This document shows positions 38,939 to 47,416 of a stretch of DNA of 64,000 bases, in pieces; position 1 is the stretch's first letter, and each line of letters begins with the position of its first letter. This DNA comes from QHXW01 sp035297145 (GTDB taxonomy: Bacteria; Acidobacteriota; Terriglobia; Bryobacterales; Bryobacteraceae): the NCBI GenBank assembly GCA_035297145.1, contig DATGZN010000084.1, forward strand, positions 1-64,000. The letters are read 5' to 3'. The translations under genes and the position numbers were made by a program. The notes beneath the pieces were generated by a model. It was not told the origin of the DNA. It saw only the letters and a list, made by a program, of their open reading frames with translations, and searched no databases.

Positions 38939-39673
38939 ATGGAGCCGAATCCCACTAACGCCCGGCCACTGCTCACTACTTACGAAGGCCTGGCCAAGAT
39001 GATCGACCACTCTCTGGTGCGGCCCGAGCTGACCGATGAGCAGGTCGTCGCGGGCTGCGAGCTCGCCAAGCGCTACCAGGTCGCGAGCGTCAGTGTTCGG
39101 CCGTGCGATGTGGATCTGGCCGTCCGCCTGCTCAGCGGATCGGGCGTGGCCGCCGGCAGCGTTGCCGGCTTTCCGCACGGTTCGTCCACCACCGCCGTCA
39201 AGCTCTATGAGATCCGCGATGTGCTCCGCCGCGGCGCCAAGGAGGTGGACATGGTGCTCAATATTTCCAAGCTGCTCTCGCGCCAGTTCCAATATGTCGA
39301 GACGGAACTATTGCAGTGCGCCGAGGAATGCCACAAGCAAGGCGCACTCCTCAAAGTGATTTTCGAAAACGCATATCTCACCGATGAGCTGAAAATCATC
39401 GCCTGCCGCATCGCAGCGCGCGCGGAAGTCGATTTCGTGAAAACCTCCACGGCATTCGCCGCAACTGGTTACACCATCGAAGACTTGAAACTCATGCGCA
39501 AGCACTCGCCGGAACGGGTCGGTGTGAAAGCCGCGGGCGGTGTGCGCACGCTGGAGAAGGCTCTGGAGGTCTACGAGGTGGGCTGCTCGCGCTTTGGCGC
39601 TACGGCCACTGCCGCCATCCTGGATGCCTGGACGGCGCGGCTCAGCCAGACCGCGGAGCGGGTGGCTTCCTAG
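38939..39673 (+). CDS. deoC: Deoxyribose-phosphate aldolase
   Basis: 244 residues. TIM-barrel class I aldolase: MIDHSLVRPELTDEQV, VASVSVRPCDVDLAV, KEVDMVLNISKL (Asp104), LLKVIFENAYLTDE, VDFVKTSTAF with Schiff-base Lys168 and GVKAAGGVRT with the second Lys197. It splits 2-deoxyribose 5-phosphate into glyceraldehyde 3-phosphate and acetaldehyde in the cytosol during deoxynucleoside breakdown. It has no close operon partner; a GACAAT hexamer at 38924-38929 ends nine bases before the ATG, so it may have its own leaderless promoter. Confidence 0.93.
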   Translation: MEPNPTNARPLLTTYEGLAKMIDHSLVRPELTDEQVVAGCELAKRYQVASVSVRPCDVDLAVRLLSGSGVAAGSVAGFPHGSSTTAVKLYEIRDVLRRGAKEVDMVLNISKLLSRQFQYVETELLQCAEECHKQGALLKVIFENAYLTDELKIIACRIAARAEVDFVKTSTAFAATGYTIEDLKLMRKHSPERVGVKAAGGVRTLEKALEVYEVGCSRFGATATAAILDAWTARLSQTAERVAS

Positions 39674-39712
39674 CGTTTTTCCCGTGGTATTCTAAGAACC
39701 TCGCGAACGGCC

Positions 39713-41221
39713 ATGCCGCAGAAACGGCCCTTCCCCCGCATTTGTATCGCTCTCGGCTTGCCAGATGCCGCCAGACTGCTGGAGCACGCCCGGCAGGAGG
39801 CCGAATCCGGCGAGACATTTCTCGAATTCCGTCTGGACCATCTGGAAAATCCGGAGCACGGGATCAAAGTCATTCGCGAACTACTCAAGCAGCACCCAGG
39901 GTGCATCATTCTCGCTACCTGCCGCCGCCATCAGAACCATGGCAAGTTCAATGGAAGCGTGGAAGAGCAACTGGGCATCCTCGATCACGCGGTCCACGCC
40001 GGCGCGCAAGCTATCGATGTGGAGATCGAGACCGCCGAGACCGCAGCCGAACGCCTCAGCAGCTTTCGCGGCCGATGCCAGATCGTTGTCTCATATCACA
40101 ATTTCGAGACCACGCCGCAGCTTGACGTGCTGCTCAAGCGCATGACTCTCTTCCCGGCGGATGCCTACAAAATTGTGACCACGGCGCGCAAGCCGTCGGA
40201 CAACGCACGCGTGCTGGCGCTGGCCCGCACCTGTCCGCGGACGCCGCTCGTGGTCCTCGCGCTTGGGGAGCTGGGTTTTCCCACGCGCGTGCTTTCTCCG
40301 GCCTTTGGCGGAATGTATACTTATGCCGCGCCTCTGGCCACGCAAGGAACCGCTCCAGGACAGGTGAGCGCGCGCCTGCTACGGCACCTCTACCGCATCG
40401 ACAAGATCTCTAAGGCCGTGAAAGTGTACGGCGTCATCGCCGACCCGATCCGTCATTCGATTTCGCCCGCCGTACACAATCGCGGCTTCCAAGCGCGACG
40501 TTTCGATGGTGTTTATCTGCCGTTCCTGGTCTCGCCGTTGCAGCTCCGCGATTTTTTCATCCTGGCCGACAAAGTTCCCATTTCCGGATTCAGCGTCACC
40601 ATTCCACATAAGCAGAAGGTGCTCCGGTATCTCGACGCCGTCGATCCGCTGGCCCGCCGCATCGGCGCCGTCAACACGGTTTGGCGTAAGGCCGGGAAAT
40701 GGCGAGGAACCAACACCGACGCAGCAGCCGTGCTGGCACCCTTGAGCCGGCACGTGCGGCCATCCAAAGCTTCGGTCCTGATCGTCGGTAACGGCGGTGC
40801 CGCGCGCGGAGCAGCGTGCGCGCTGATCGACGCCGGTGCGAAGGTCTCCATCGTAGGGCGCAACCCCGACCGTGTGCGTGCCCTCTCCCGCCTTTGTGGC
40901 GCTGAGCCGTTGCTGCGTGAACAGACCGAGCAGCGCCAGTTCGATGCGTTGGTTCACGCTACGCCCCTCGGCATGTTTCCGCACGTCGAAGAGTGCTTCT
41001 TCAACGGCAGGATTCCCGCTGACATCGTGTTTGACATGGTTTACAATCCTCTCGAAACGGTGCTGATCCGTCGCGCTCGCGAGGAAAAGAAGGTCGTGGT
41101 ACCGGGTATCGAGATGTTCATCGAGCAGGCGGTGCGCCAGTTCGAGATCTGGACCGGCGAGTCCGCGCCGCGCGCCGTCATGGAAAAAGCCGCATTGGAG
41201 GCCCTGGAGCAGAAGTCATGA
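39713..41221 (+). CDS. aroDE: Fused 3-dehydroquinate dehydratase (type I) / shikimate dehydrogenase
   Basis: 502 residues in two domains. Residues 1-225 are a type I dehydroquinate dehydratase with His129 in VVSYHNFE and Schiff-base Lys153 in DAYKIVTTA. Residues about 235-502 are a shikimate dehydrogenase: GVIADPIRHSISPAVHN, SGFSVTIPHKQKVLR (catalytic Lys), NTDAAAVLAP (Asp), NADP-binding LIVGNGGAARGAACAL. The protein performs steps three and four of the shikimate pathway in the cytosol. The same fusion is known in plants and some bacteria. The downstream small Tat-leader ORF overlaps its stop by four bases. Confidence 0.93.
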   Translation: MPQKRPFPRICIALGLPDAARLLEHARQEAESGETFLEFRLDHLENPEHGIKVIRELLKQHPGCIILATCRRHQNHGKFNGSVEEQLGILDHAVHAGAQAIDVEIETAETAAERLSSFRGRCQIVVSYHNFETTPQLDVLLKRMTLFPADAYKIVTTARKPSDNARVLALARTCPRTPLVVLALGELGFPTRVLSPAFGGMYTYAAPLATQGTAPGQVSARLLRHLYRIDKISKAVKVYGVIADPIRHSISPAVHNRGFQARRFDGVYLPFLVSPLQLRDFFILADKVPISGFSVTIPHKQKVLRYLDAVDPLARRIGAVNTVWRKAGKWRGTNTDAAAVLAPLSRHVRPSKASVLIVGNGGAARGAACALIDAGAKVSIVGRNPDRVRALSRLCGAEPLLREQTEQRQFDALVHATPLGMFPHVEECFFNGRIPADIVFDMVYNPLETVLIRRAREEKKVVVPGIEMFIEQAVRQFEIWTGESAPRAVMEKAALEALEQKS

Positions 41222-41424
41222 GCCTGAAGATGACGCGTAGGGATTTGGCCGCCGTACTGGGATCGGCCGCAAGTGTTGCCGTGGCGCGCGCACAGAATCC
41301 ACCGGCGAGTCAGCCTGAAGACCTGAATGCCGCCGCCAAAGACCAGCTCCGGAAGGACCGAGAGGCCATGGCGAAGGTCGATCTGCCCATGCCCACCGAA
41401 CCCGCCTTTCAGTTCAAAGCCTGA
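41218..41424 (+). CDS. Short Tat-signal ORF directly before the amidase
   Basis: 68 residues, overlapping the aroDE stop (ATGA). MTRRDLAAVLGSAASVAVARAQ is a twin-arginine signal with cleavage site. The remaining tail (KDQLRKDREAMAKVDLPMPTEPAFQFKA) resembles the lead segment that exported amidases carry before their catalytic domain (TEPAF-x-F). Its TGA overlaps the amidase ATG as TGATG, one frame away. So it is either a separate small protein that helps export the amidase, or the front half of one amidase gene broken by a one-base frameshift at about 41415-41423. Confidence 0.6.
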   Translation: MSLKMTRRDLAAVLGSAASVAVARAQNPPASQPEDLNAAAKDQLRKDREAMAKVDLPMPTEPAFQFKA

Positions 41425-42854
41425 TGGCCGGCGAATTCAACGACGACATTTTCTTCGCCACCATTGGCGAGCTGAACACCCGTCTGAAGGCCAAGGAGTT
41501 CTCGGCAGTCGAACTGGTGCGCGCTTTCGCCCGGCGCCTGGAACAGCTTGGCCCTCGCTACAATGCTCTCGCGCTTCCGCTGACCGAAGTCGCGATCCGC
41601 CACGCGCAAGGCGTGGACAAGGATCTCAAGATCGAGCGTTACCGGGGCCCACTGCAAGGCATTCCCTTCGGCGCGAAGGATCTGTTGAGTTACGCCGGCC
41701 ACCCGACCACTTGGGGCGCCAGCCCGTACGCCGCTCAAGTTTTCGACGAAACAGCAACCGTCCTCCAGAAGCTCGAAAAGATTGGCGCCGTGCTGGTCGG
41801 CAAGCTGGCCATGGTGGAGCTTGCAGGCGGTGGCGGCTACCGCTTCGCATCGGCATCCATGTTCGGTCCAGGACTGAATCCTTGGGATCGCACACGCTGG
41901 TCCGGTGGGTCCTCCAGCGGATCCGGCAGTGCCGTAGCCGCCGGCTTGGTCCCATTCGCGCTCGGCTCGGAGACGTCCGGATCCATTCTGACGCCTGCGG
42001 CCTTCTGCGGTGTTACCGGCTTGCGGCCCACTTATGGGCTTGTAAGCCGTCACGGCGCCATGGCGCTCTCGTGGACCATGGACAAGGTTGGTCCCCTGTG
42101 CCGGTCCGCCGAAGATTGCGCCCTCGTGCTGGCAGCCATCGCCGGCGGCGATTCCGCCGATCCAGGCTCGGCTCACAAAAGTTTTTACTACACACCGCAA
42201 TACGCCCGGCCCACCAAGAACCTGCGCGTCGGTTACGCGCCCATCGATTTCGCGGAATGGGCCCAACCCGCCGCGCGCCCGGCATTCGAGCAGGCGCTCG
42301 CCGTCATCCGCGAAACCGGCGCGCAACTGGCCGAAGTCAAGCTGCCTGATCTGCCGTACGGCGCGTTAACCAGCACCATCATCCTCGCGGAAGCCGCCTC
42401 CATCTTCGAACCGCTGATTGTCAGCGGCAAAGTGCAGCAACTGGCCGACGCCAAACAGATTGCGGGGCTGAAAGCGGCGCTCGATATCTCAGCCACCGAC
42501 TACTTGAAGGCCATGCGCATTCGCACCCTCGTACGAAAGCAGATCCGCCAGCTCTTTACGGAGGTCGATGTGCTGCTCGCGCCGACCCGCTTCGGTCCTG
42601 CGCCCAAGATCAGCGAGCCGCTGGACAAACATGCCTCCGATCCAAAACCTAAGGATCCTGGTCTGGGCAGTGCCTTGATTCCCGCGGGCAATCTCGCCGG
42701 CCTCCCCGCGCTTTCGCTACCTTGTGGCTTCGCAGACGGGCTGCCCGTCGCCATTCAGTTAGTGGGCTCCGCGTTTTCCGAAAATCTTCTCCTCGCTTTG
42801 GGTAAGGATTTCCAAACCCGCACGGACTGGCACCACAAACGGCCCAAGATGTAG
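41424..42854 (+). CDS. Amidase (amidase-signature family)
   Basis: 476 residues. Amidase-signature triad region: LQGIPFGAKDLLSY (catalytic Lys), the Ser/Gly stretch RWSGGSSSGSGSAVAAGLVPFALGSETSGSI (cis-Ser and nucleophile Ser), FCGVTGLRPTYGLVSRHG, and the C-terminal AGLPALSLPCGFADGLPVAIQLVG. It hydrolyses carboxylic amides; GatA is the well-known relative, but no GatB or GatC gene is here, so it is a general amidase. It has no signal peptide of its own; the preceding ORF carries a Tat signal. The N-terminus DDIFFATIGELNTRLKAKEFSAVELV is the normal beginning of the catalytic domain. Confidence 0.87.
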   Translation: MAGEFNDDIFFATIGELNTRLKAKEFSAVELVRAFARRLEQLGPRYNALALPLTEVAIRHAQGVDKDLKIERYRGPLQGIPFGAKDLLSYAGHPTTWGASPYAAQVFDETATVLQKLEKIGAVLVGKLAMVELAGGGGYRFASASMFGPGLNPWDRTRWSGGSSSGSGSAVAAGLVPFALGSETSGSILTPAAFCGVTGLRPTYGLVSRHGAMALSWTMDKVGPLCRSAEDCALVLAAIAGGDSADPGSAHKSFYYTPQYARPTKNLRVGYAPIDFAEWAQPAARPAFEQALAVIRETGAQLAEVKLPDLPYGALTSTIILAEAASIFEPLIVSGKVQQLADAKQIAGLKAALDISATDYLKAMRIRTLVRKQIRQLFTEVDVLLAPTRFGPAPKISEPLDKHASDPKPKDPGLGSALIPAGNLAGLPALSLPCGFADGLPVAIQLVGSAFSENLLLALGKDFQTRTDWHHKRPKM

Positions 42855-42875
42855 TGGCTGCTCACGCGGCAACGC

Positions 42876-42881
42876 TACAAT
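42876..42881 (+). promoter_or_regulatory. -10-like hexamer before the TgpA-like gene
   Basis: TACAAT ends six bases before the ATG at 42888, the distance expected for a leaderless transcript. No ribosome binding site is present. Confidence 0.4.
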
Positions 42882-42887
42882 GAAATC

Positions 42888-45032
42888 ATGCCGCGCGCCG
42901 GCAGCAATCCCCAAATCTCGGTCGAGCGTTTTTTCCAGCTTTCTGTTCTGGGTCTGGTCACCAGCGGTTATCTGGCCGTCGCCGGCTCCGGCTATCTCGA
43001 CACTCCTACCATCGTTCTCACCGGTTTGGGACTCTTGCTGCGCGCGCTCCTCGTTACAGGGATCATACGTCTCGAATTCTCCACTGGTCTCGTAACACTC
43101 GTCACTCTCGGCTACATCGCCTTTTATCCGGTCGATTATTTTTTCTTGTCGCACACGTTTCTGCAAGCAACCATTCATCTCGTCTTCTTCTTAGCCGTCG
43201 TGAAGATCCTCACGGCGCGCACCAACCGTGATTATCTATACGCAGGCGCCATCGCGTTTCTGGAAATCCTCGCCGCGGCCATTATTTCAGCCAGCTTGAA
43301 TTTTCTTTTGCTTCTGGGCGTCTATCTGCTTTGCGCGATCGCCGCCTTCACCAGCGCCGAAATCCGTCGCGCCATGCAGAAGCCGCACCAGATTGCGCGT
43401 TTTGGCCCGCGCCGCTTCCATACACGCCTTGCGATCCTCGCCGCATCTGTGACTCTCGGCATTCTTGTGCTGACCGGCGGACTATTCTTCCTGCTGCCAC
43501 GCAGCGCCAACGCCACGCTGAGCCGTTTCGTCTCGCACCGCATCCATGTGCCTGGCTTCTCGAACGAAGTTACGCTCGGACAAATCGGTGAGATCAAGAA
43601 CGACTCGACCGCCGTGATGCACGTTCGTCCCGAATCGCCCTACTTTCCGGACAACCTGAAGTGGCGCGGTGTGGCTTTGAGCGATTTCGACGGCAAACAC
43701 TGGTCCAATCCGCGCGGCGAAGGGCGGACCGTACATCTGGAGGACGGCTGGACGCTAGTGACCAACCAGCCGCAGATCGGAGATCCTCTTTATTACCACG
43801 TCACACTCAATGCCGTCGATTCCGATGTTCTGTTCGTCGCGGGCGTGCCCGTGCATTTGCGCCCGGAGCTGTCGAACACTTTTGGTCTGCAGCGCGACGC
43901 GTCCATCCAAATGGAAAACGACGACAGTCTGCGCCTGCGCTCCCTGCCTCCGGACAATTTCCGCTACTCCGTCTCGAGTGTTCTCGAAAGCACCTCACCC
44001 GTAACCGACCACATCGCATTGTCGCCGAATGCGCGGGACCAATACCTGCGACTTCCGCCACTCGACCCGCGCGTGCGCGAGCTCGCCCAACAGGTGACCG
44101 CCGGTCTGTTCACGCAAGTTGACCGCGCCCGCGCCATTGAGAAGCATCTGCGGCGCTCTTATGGCTACACGCTGCAGTTTCCGGACCGCGAGCCGGCCGA
44201 CCCGATCGCGTATTTCCTGTTCGAGCGCAAAAAAGGCCACTGCGAATATTTCGCCTCTGCTATGACCGTGATGCTACGCGCCGTCGGCATTCCCGCGCGG
44301 CTCATCAATGGATTTCAAAGCGGAACGTTCAATCCCATTTCTAATCAGTATGTGATTCGTGAGTCCGATGCGCATAGTTGGGTGGAGGCGTATCTGGAAG
44401 CGCGCGGTTGGACAACCTTCGATCCGACGCCGCCCGATCCCTCCGCGCATAGCACCGGCCTGCTCGCCAAAATAAGTCTGTGGGCTGATGCGGCCGACAC
44501 CTTTTGGCAGGATTGGGTGCTGCGCTACGATCGGGGCCGGCAGTTCGTTCTCGCCGCTCAACTGGATCGTGCAAGCCGGCGCTTGCGTCTGGGGTGGATC
44601 GGTGGCTTGAGGGATACCGCCGGGCGATGGGAATTGCGGCTTCGGGACTGGTCCAATGCGTACGGCCTCGAGTTGGCTATGCTTTTCGCGTTCGCGGCGG
44701 CGCTGGTGTTCGCAGGGCCACGTGCTTGGCGCTCTGTACGCATGTTGCGCCGTGTGCGGCGCGTCCGTGAGGGCCAAGCACAGGCCGGCGATGCCACCCT
44801 TCTGTACGAGCGCATGCTCGATGTCTTGCGCAGCCGGGGCTTCCAGAAGCCTGCCTGGTTCACACCGCGCGAGTTCGCCGCCTCGCTCCCAGCCGAGACG
44901 GGCATGCTGGTAGATCAGTTCACCGCCGCTTATAACGATCTGCGCTTCGGCGGCAGACTCGACGCCGCACCCCGGTTGACCCTGCTGCTCGAAGAGCTGG
45001 AAACCGGGCGAACGGGAATCCCGGCGATGTAG
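42888..45032 (+). CDS. TgpA-like membrane transglutaminase (DUF3488/DUF4129)
   Basis: 714 residues. Several N-terminal membrane helices (residues about 15-205), then a periplasmic transglutaminase domain with the triad Cys452 (KKGHCEYFASAM), His496 (SDAHSWVEAY) and Asp512 (TTFDPTPPD), another membrane helix near residue 595, and a C-terminal cytosolic DUF4129-like helix domain (LYERMLDVLRSRGFQKP, REFAASLPAE). TgpA of Pseudomonas has this architecture and is essential there for an unknown envelope function. In many genomes such genes adjoin MoxR and DUF58 genes; here those are about 13 kb downstream. Confidence 0.88.
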   Translation: MPRAGSNPQISVERFFQLSVLGLVTSGYLAVAGSGYLDTPTIVLTGLGLLLRALLVTGIIRLEFSTGLVTLVTLGYIAFYPVDYFFLSHTFLQATIHLVFFLAVVKILTARTNRDYLYAGAIAFLEILAAAIISASLNFLLLLGVYLLCAIAAFTSAEIRRAMQKPHQIARFGPRRFHTRLAILAASVTLGILVLTGGLFFLLPRSANATLSRFVSHRIHVPGFSNEVTLGQIGEIKNDSTAVMHVRPESPYFPDNLKWRGVALSDFDGKHWSNPRGEGRTVHLEDGWTLVTNQPQIGDPLYYHVTLNAVDSDVLFVAGVPVHLRPELSNTFGLQRDASIQMENDDSLRLRSLPPDNFRYSVSSVLESTSPVTDHIALSPNARDQYLRLPPLDPRVRELAQQVTAGLFTQVDRARAIEKHLRRSYGYTLQFPDREPADPIAYFLFERKKGHCEYFASAMTVMLRAVGIPARLINGFQSGTFNPISNQYVIRESDAHSWVEAYLEARGWTTFDPTPPDPSAHSTGLLAKISLWADAADTFWQDWVLRYDRGRQFVLAAQLDRASRRLRLGWIGGLRDTAGRWELRLRDWSNAYGLELAMLFAFAAALVFAGPRAWRSVRMLRRVRRVREGQAQAGDATLLYERMLDVLRSRGFQKPAWFTPREFAASLPAETGMLVDQFTAAYNDLRFGGRLDAAPRLTLLLEELETGRTGIPAM

Positions 45033-45096
45033 TTGCGCCGCTCTGAGCCACGCTGTGTAAACGAGGTAGAATCGTCCCGAAGACCTGCCCGGTACA

Positions 45097-45552
45097 ATGA
45101 GATTTCTCGATCAGATACAACCGGCACTTTCCGCCGGCAACCTGGACGAAGTTCTGCGGCTCACCATGGCGCACTTCCACGCGGATACCGGCACCATTCA
45201 TTTGTTGGGGGCCGATGGCGTACTCCACCTGAAAGTCGCTAGCGAGGGAATTCCCGACCCAGTCTTGAAAGCGGTAGAGCGCGTCCCCATCGGCAAAGGG
45301 ATGGCTGGTCTCGCAGTGGAGCGCAAAGAACCGGTGAGCGTGTGCAACCTGCAAACCGACGCCAGCGGCAACGCACGTCCCGGCGCAAAAGCCACTGGCA
45401 TGGAAGGCGCTCTCGTCGTGCCCATCCTCCTGGGAGAAGAAGCCGTCGGCGCTTTCGGCATCGCCAATCGCCAGCCGCGAACCTTCACGGCGGAGGAAAC
45501 CGGCGAGCTGATCGACATTGGGCGTGCCGTTGCCGCCAGCAAGGATTCTTGA
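45097..45552 (+). CDS. GAF-domain protein
   Basis: 151 residues, a single GAF domain: LRLTMAHFHADTGTIHLLGADG, LKVASEGIPDPVLKAVERVPIGKGMAGLAVERKEPV, EGALVVPILLGEEAVGAFGIANRQPRTFTAEE. GAF domains sense small ligands or redox state, and stand-alone ones include methionine sulfoxide reductase C, but the three Cys of fRMsr are not in place (only one Cys is seen). A sensor role is likely; ligand unknown. Two -10-like hexamers (TAGAAT at 45067-45072, TACAAT at 45093-45098) lie before it. The Gfo/Idh gene follows five bases later. Confidence 0.75.
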   Translation: MRFLDQIQPALSAGNLDEVLRLTMAHFHADTGTIHLLGADGVLHLKVASEGIPDPVLKAVERVPIGKGMAGLAVERKEPVSVCNLQTDASGNARPGAKATGMEGALVVPILLGEEAVGAFGIANRQPRTFTAEETGELIDIGRAVAASKDS

Positions 45553-45557
45553 GACTT

Positions 45558-46670
45558 ATGACTAATAACGATCTAACCCGCCGCACATTCGTGAAAACAT
45601 CCGTCGTCGCGTCGAGCGCCGCCTTGCTTTCGGCGCAGTCGCCCAACGATACCGTCCGTGTCGCCTTCATCGGCGTTGGCAACCGCGGCTCTTATCTGCT
45701 CGAGCACATGCTCAAGGTGCCCGGAGTCAACGTGGTCGCCATCTGCGACATTGATCCCGCAAACCTCAAGAAGGCAGTCGACGCTGCCGCAGCCGCGGGC
45801 CATACGCCCGAAGCTTACACCGAGTTCCGCAAACTGCTCGACCGCAAAGATATCGACGCGGTGGTCATTGCGACGCCGGTCGATCTCCACAAGGAGATGG
45901 CCATCGCGGCGCTCGAAGTCGGCAAGCACGTGTATTGCGAGAAGCCCATGGGGCTCAATCCGGAGCAATGCCGCATGATTTCCAACGCTGTCAAAAGCGC
46001 GAAGGGTATCTTCCAGGCCGGTTTCCAATTGCGCCATGACCCCAACCGCGCAGCCTCAATGAAGCTGATTCACGAGGGCGGCATCGGCAAGGTGCTGTTC
46101 CTTCAAGCCTATCGTCATACCGACGATCTGCCGCGCCAGACCCTGTGGTATTTCGACCGCTCACGCTCCGGCGACAATATCGTGGAACAGGCCTGCCACA
46201 TCATCGATCTGATGGTGTGGGCAGCCGGCGGCCATCCGCTGCGCGCCTACGGCACGGGCGGCATCAATCTGTATAAGGACGAGCCGCCAGGACGCACCAC
46301 CATGGACAACTACGCCGTCATCTACGATTTCCCCAACGACGTGTGCTTCACTTTCAGCCACATTTACTTTGATCCGCCGCATTTCTCCGGAATTAAGGAG
46401 CGTGTCTACGGCTCGCAGGCCTCGATCGATATTGCCACTGCCACGCTGATCGAGCGAAGCAAACAAGCGCAGCCTCGGACTATTGAGGTGCCCAACGCCG
46501 GTCAGGACTCCACGTATCTGTCAGTCGCGGCGTTTATCGACAACGCCCGCAGTAAGAGGACACCGTTGAATAACGCCGAATCCGCGCGCATCTCCACGCT
46601 CACCGCCATGATGGGCCGCAAGTCGATTTACGAAAAGCGCGTGATCGACTGGGCGGAGGTGGATGTCTAA
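45558..46670 (+). CDS. Tat-exported Gfo/Idh/MocA family oxidoreductase
   Basis: 370 residues from the ATG at 45558. MTNNDLTRRTFVKTSVVAS has a textbook twin-arginine motif (TRRTFVK). Rossmann part: VRVAFIGVGNRGSYLLEHM, VAICDIDPANLKKA, VVIATPVDLHKEMAIAALEVGKHVYCEKPMGLN (EKP motif). Catalytic part: FQLRHDPNRAASM, SGDNIVEQACHIIDLMVWAAGG. It is a periplasmic sugar oxidoreductase. The next gene, directly adjacent, encodes a DUF1080 protein, which as a family includes 3-keto-disaccharide hydrolases; the pair fits a keto-glycoside cleavage route. The upstream frame extension shadows the GAF gene. Confidence 0.87.
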   Translation: MTNNDLTRRTFVKTSVVASSAALLSAQSPNDTVRVAFIGVGNRGSYLLEHMLKVPGVNVVAICDIDPANLKKAVDAAAAAGHTPEAYTEFRKLLDRKDIDAVVIATPVDLHKEMAIAALEVGKHVYCEKPMGLNPEQCRMISNAVKSAKGIFQAGFQLRHDPNRAASMKLIHEGGIGKVLFLQAYRHTDDLPRQTLWYFDRSRSGDNIVEQACHIIDLMVWAAGGHPLRAYGTGGINLYKDEPPGRTTMDNYAVIYDFPNDVCFTFSHIYFDPPHFSGIKERVYGSQASIDIATATLIERSKQAQPRTIEVPNAGQDSTYLSVAAFIDNARSKRTPLNNAESARISTLTAMMGRKSIYEKRVIDWAEVDV

Positions 46671-47309
46671 GTGAAGCGCGCTCTGTTGATCTTCTGCGTG
46701 GGCGCGGTCGCCGCTGCGTCCGTCGAGTCGGGTTTTACGTCGCTGTTCAATGGCAAGGATCTCGCGGGTTGGAAACTGGTCGGGAGGGAAGGCCGCGGCT
46801 ACGTCATCGAAAACGGCCTGATCGAGTGCCCCTCCGACGGCGGCGGGAACCTGTTCACCGAGAAAGAATACTCCAATTTCGTCTTCCGCTTTGAATTCAA
46901 GCTGGCAGAGGGAACAAACAACGGCATCGGGATTCGCGCCCCCTACGAAGGCGACGCCGCGTATCAAGGAATGGAGATCCAGATCCTTGACCACGACGCG
47001 CCCATGTACCGCGGCAAGCTGCATCCCGCGCAGTTTCACGGCTCCATCTATGACGTGGTGCCGGCCAAGACCGGTTTTCTCAAGCCCACTGGCGAATGGA
47101 ACGCGGAGGAGATCGTCGCCAACGGCCGTCAGATCACGGTCACCCTGAACGGCCACGTCATCGTGGATGCAAATCTGGATTCCATCACCGACCCCGCCGT
47201 CTTGAAGAAGCACCCCGGGCTCGCGCGCACCAGCGGTCATGTCGGCTTCCTCGGTCATGGCCCAGCACCCGTTTGGTTCCGTAACGTGCGCATCAAGGAA
47301 CTGCCCTAA
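46671..47309 (+). CDS. Exported DUF1080 (3-keto-disaccharide hydrolase-like) protein
   Basis: 212 residues from a GTG placed immediately after the previous stop. MKRALLIFCVGAVAAASVE is a signal peptide. DUF1080 marks: FTSLFNGKDLAGWKLVG, GGGNLFTEKEYSNFVFRFEFKL, GTNNGIGIRAPYEG, AYQGMEIQILDHD, GSIYDVVPAKTGF and RTSGHVGFLGHGPAPVWFRNVRIKEL. The fold is a concanavalin-like jelly roll; the Glu/Gln pair around MEIQILD is in the usual place. It probably cuts a 3-keto-glycoside made by the neighbouring oxidoreductase, by family analogy. It ends a three-gene set with the GAF and Gfo/Idh genes. Confidence 0.85.
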   Translation: MKRALLIFCVGAVAAASVESGFTSLFNGKDLAGWKLVGREGRGYVIENGLIECPSDGGGNLFTEKEYSNFVFRFEFKLAEGTNNGIGIRAPYEGDAAYQGMEIQILDHDAPMYRGKLHPAQFHGSIYDVVPAKTGFLKPTGEWNAEEIVANGRQITVTLNGHVIVDANLDSITDPAVLKKHPGLARTSGHVGFLGHGPAPVWFRNVRIKELP

Positions 47310-47323
47310 CCGCTCCTTGTAGT

Positions 47324-47361
47324 CGCGGCTCAGACCGCGTCAAACAGCTTGCTGAGCCGCG
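47324..47361. terminator. Hairpin between convergent genes
   Basis: CGCGGCTCAG (47324-47333) and CTGAGCCGCG (47352-47361) form a perfect 10-bp stem with an 18-base loop, in the 107-base gap between the DUF1080 gene and the converging gene. It has no U-run. A bidirectional terminator or a REP-like element are both possible. Confidence 0.5.
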
Positions 47362-47416
47362 CGCATAGCAAGCGGTTTCTCGCTAACGATAAGCACCGTG
47401 GTTCGGCGCACCTACC

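Noticed and set aside
41424..42854. GatA subunit of the tRNA amidotransferase
   Set aside because: No gatB or gatC nearby and a Tat-type leader precedes it, so a general exported amidase is more likely.
47310..47416. Possible tRNA or small RNA in the intergenic hairpin region
   Set aside because: Only one stem is present; no cloverleaf or TPsiC-like arm.
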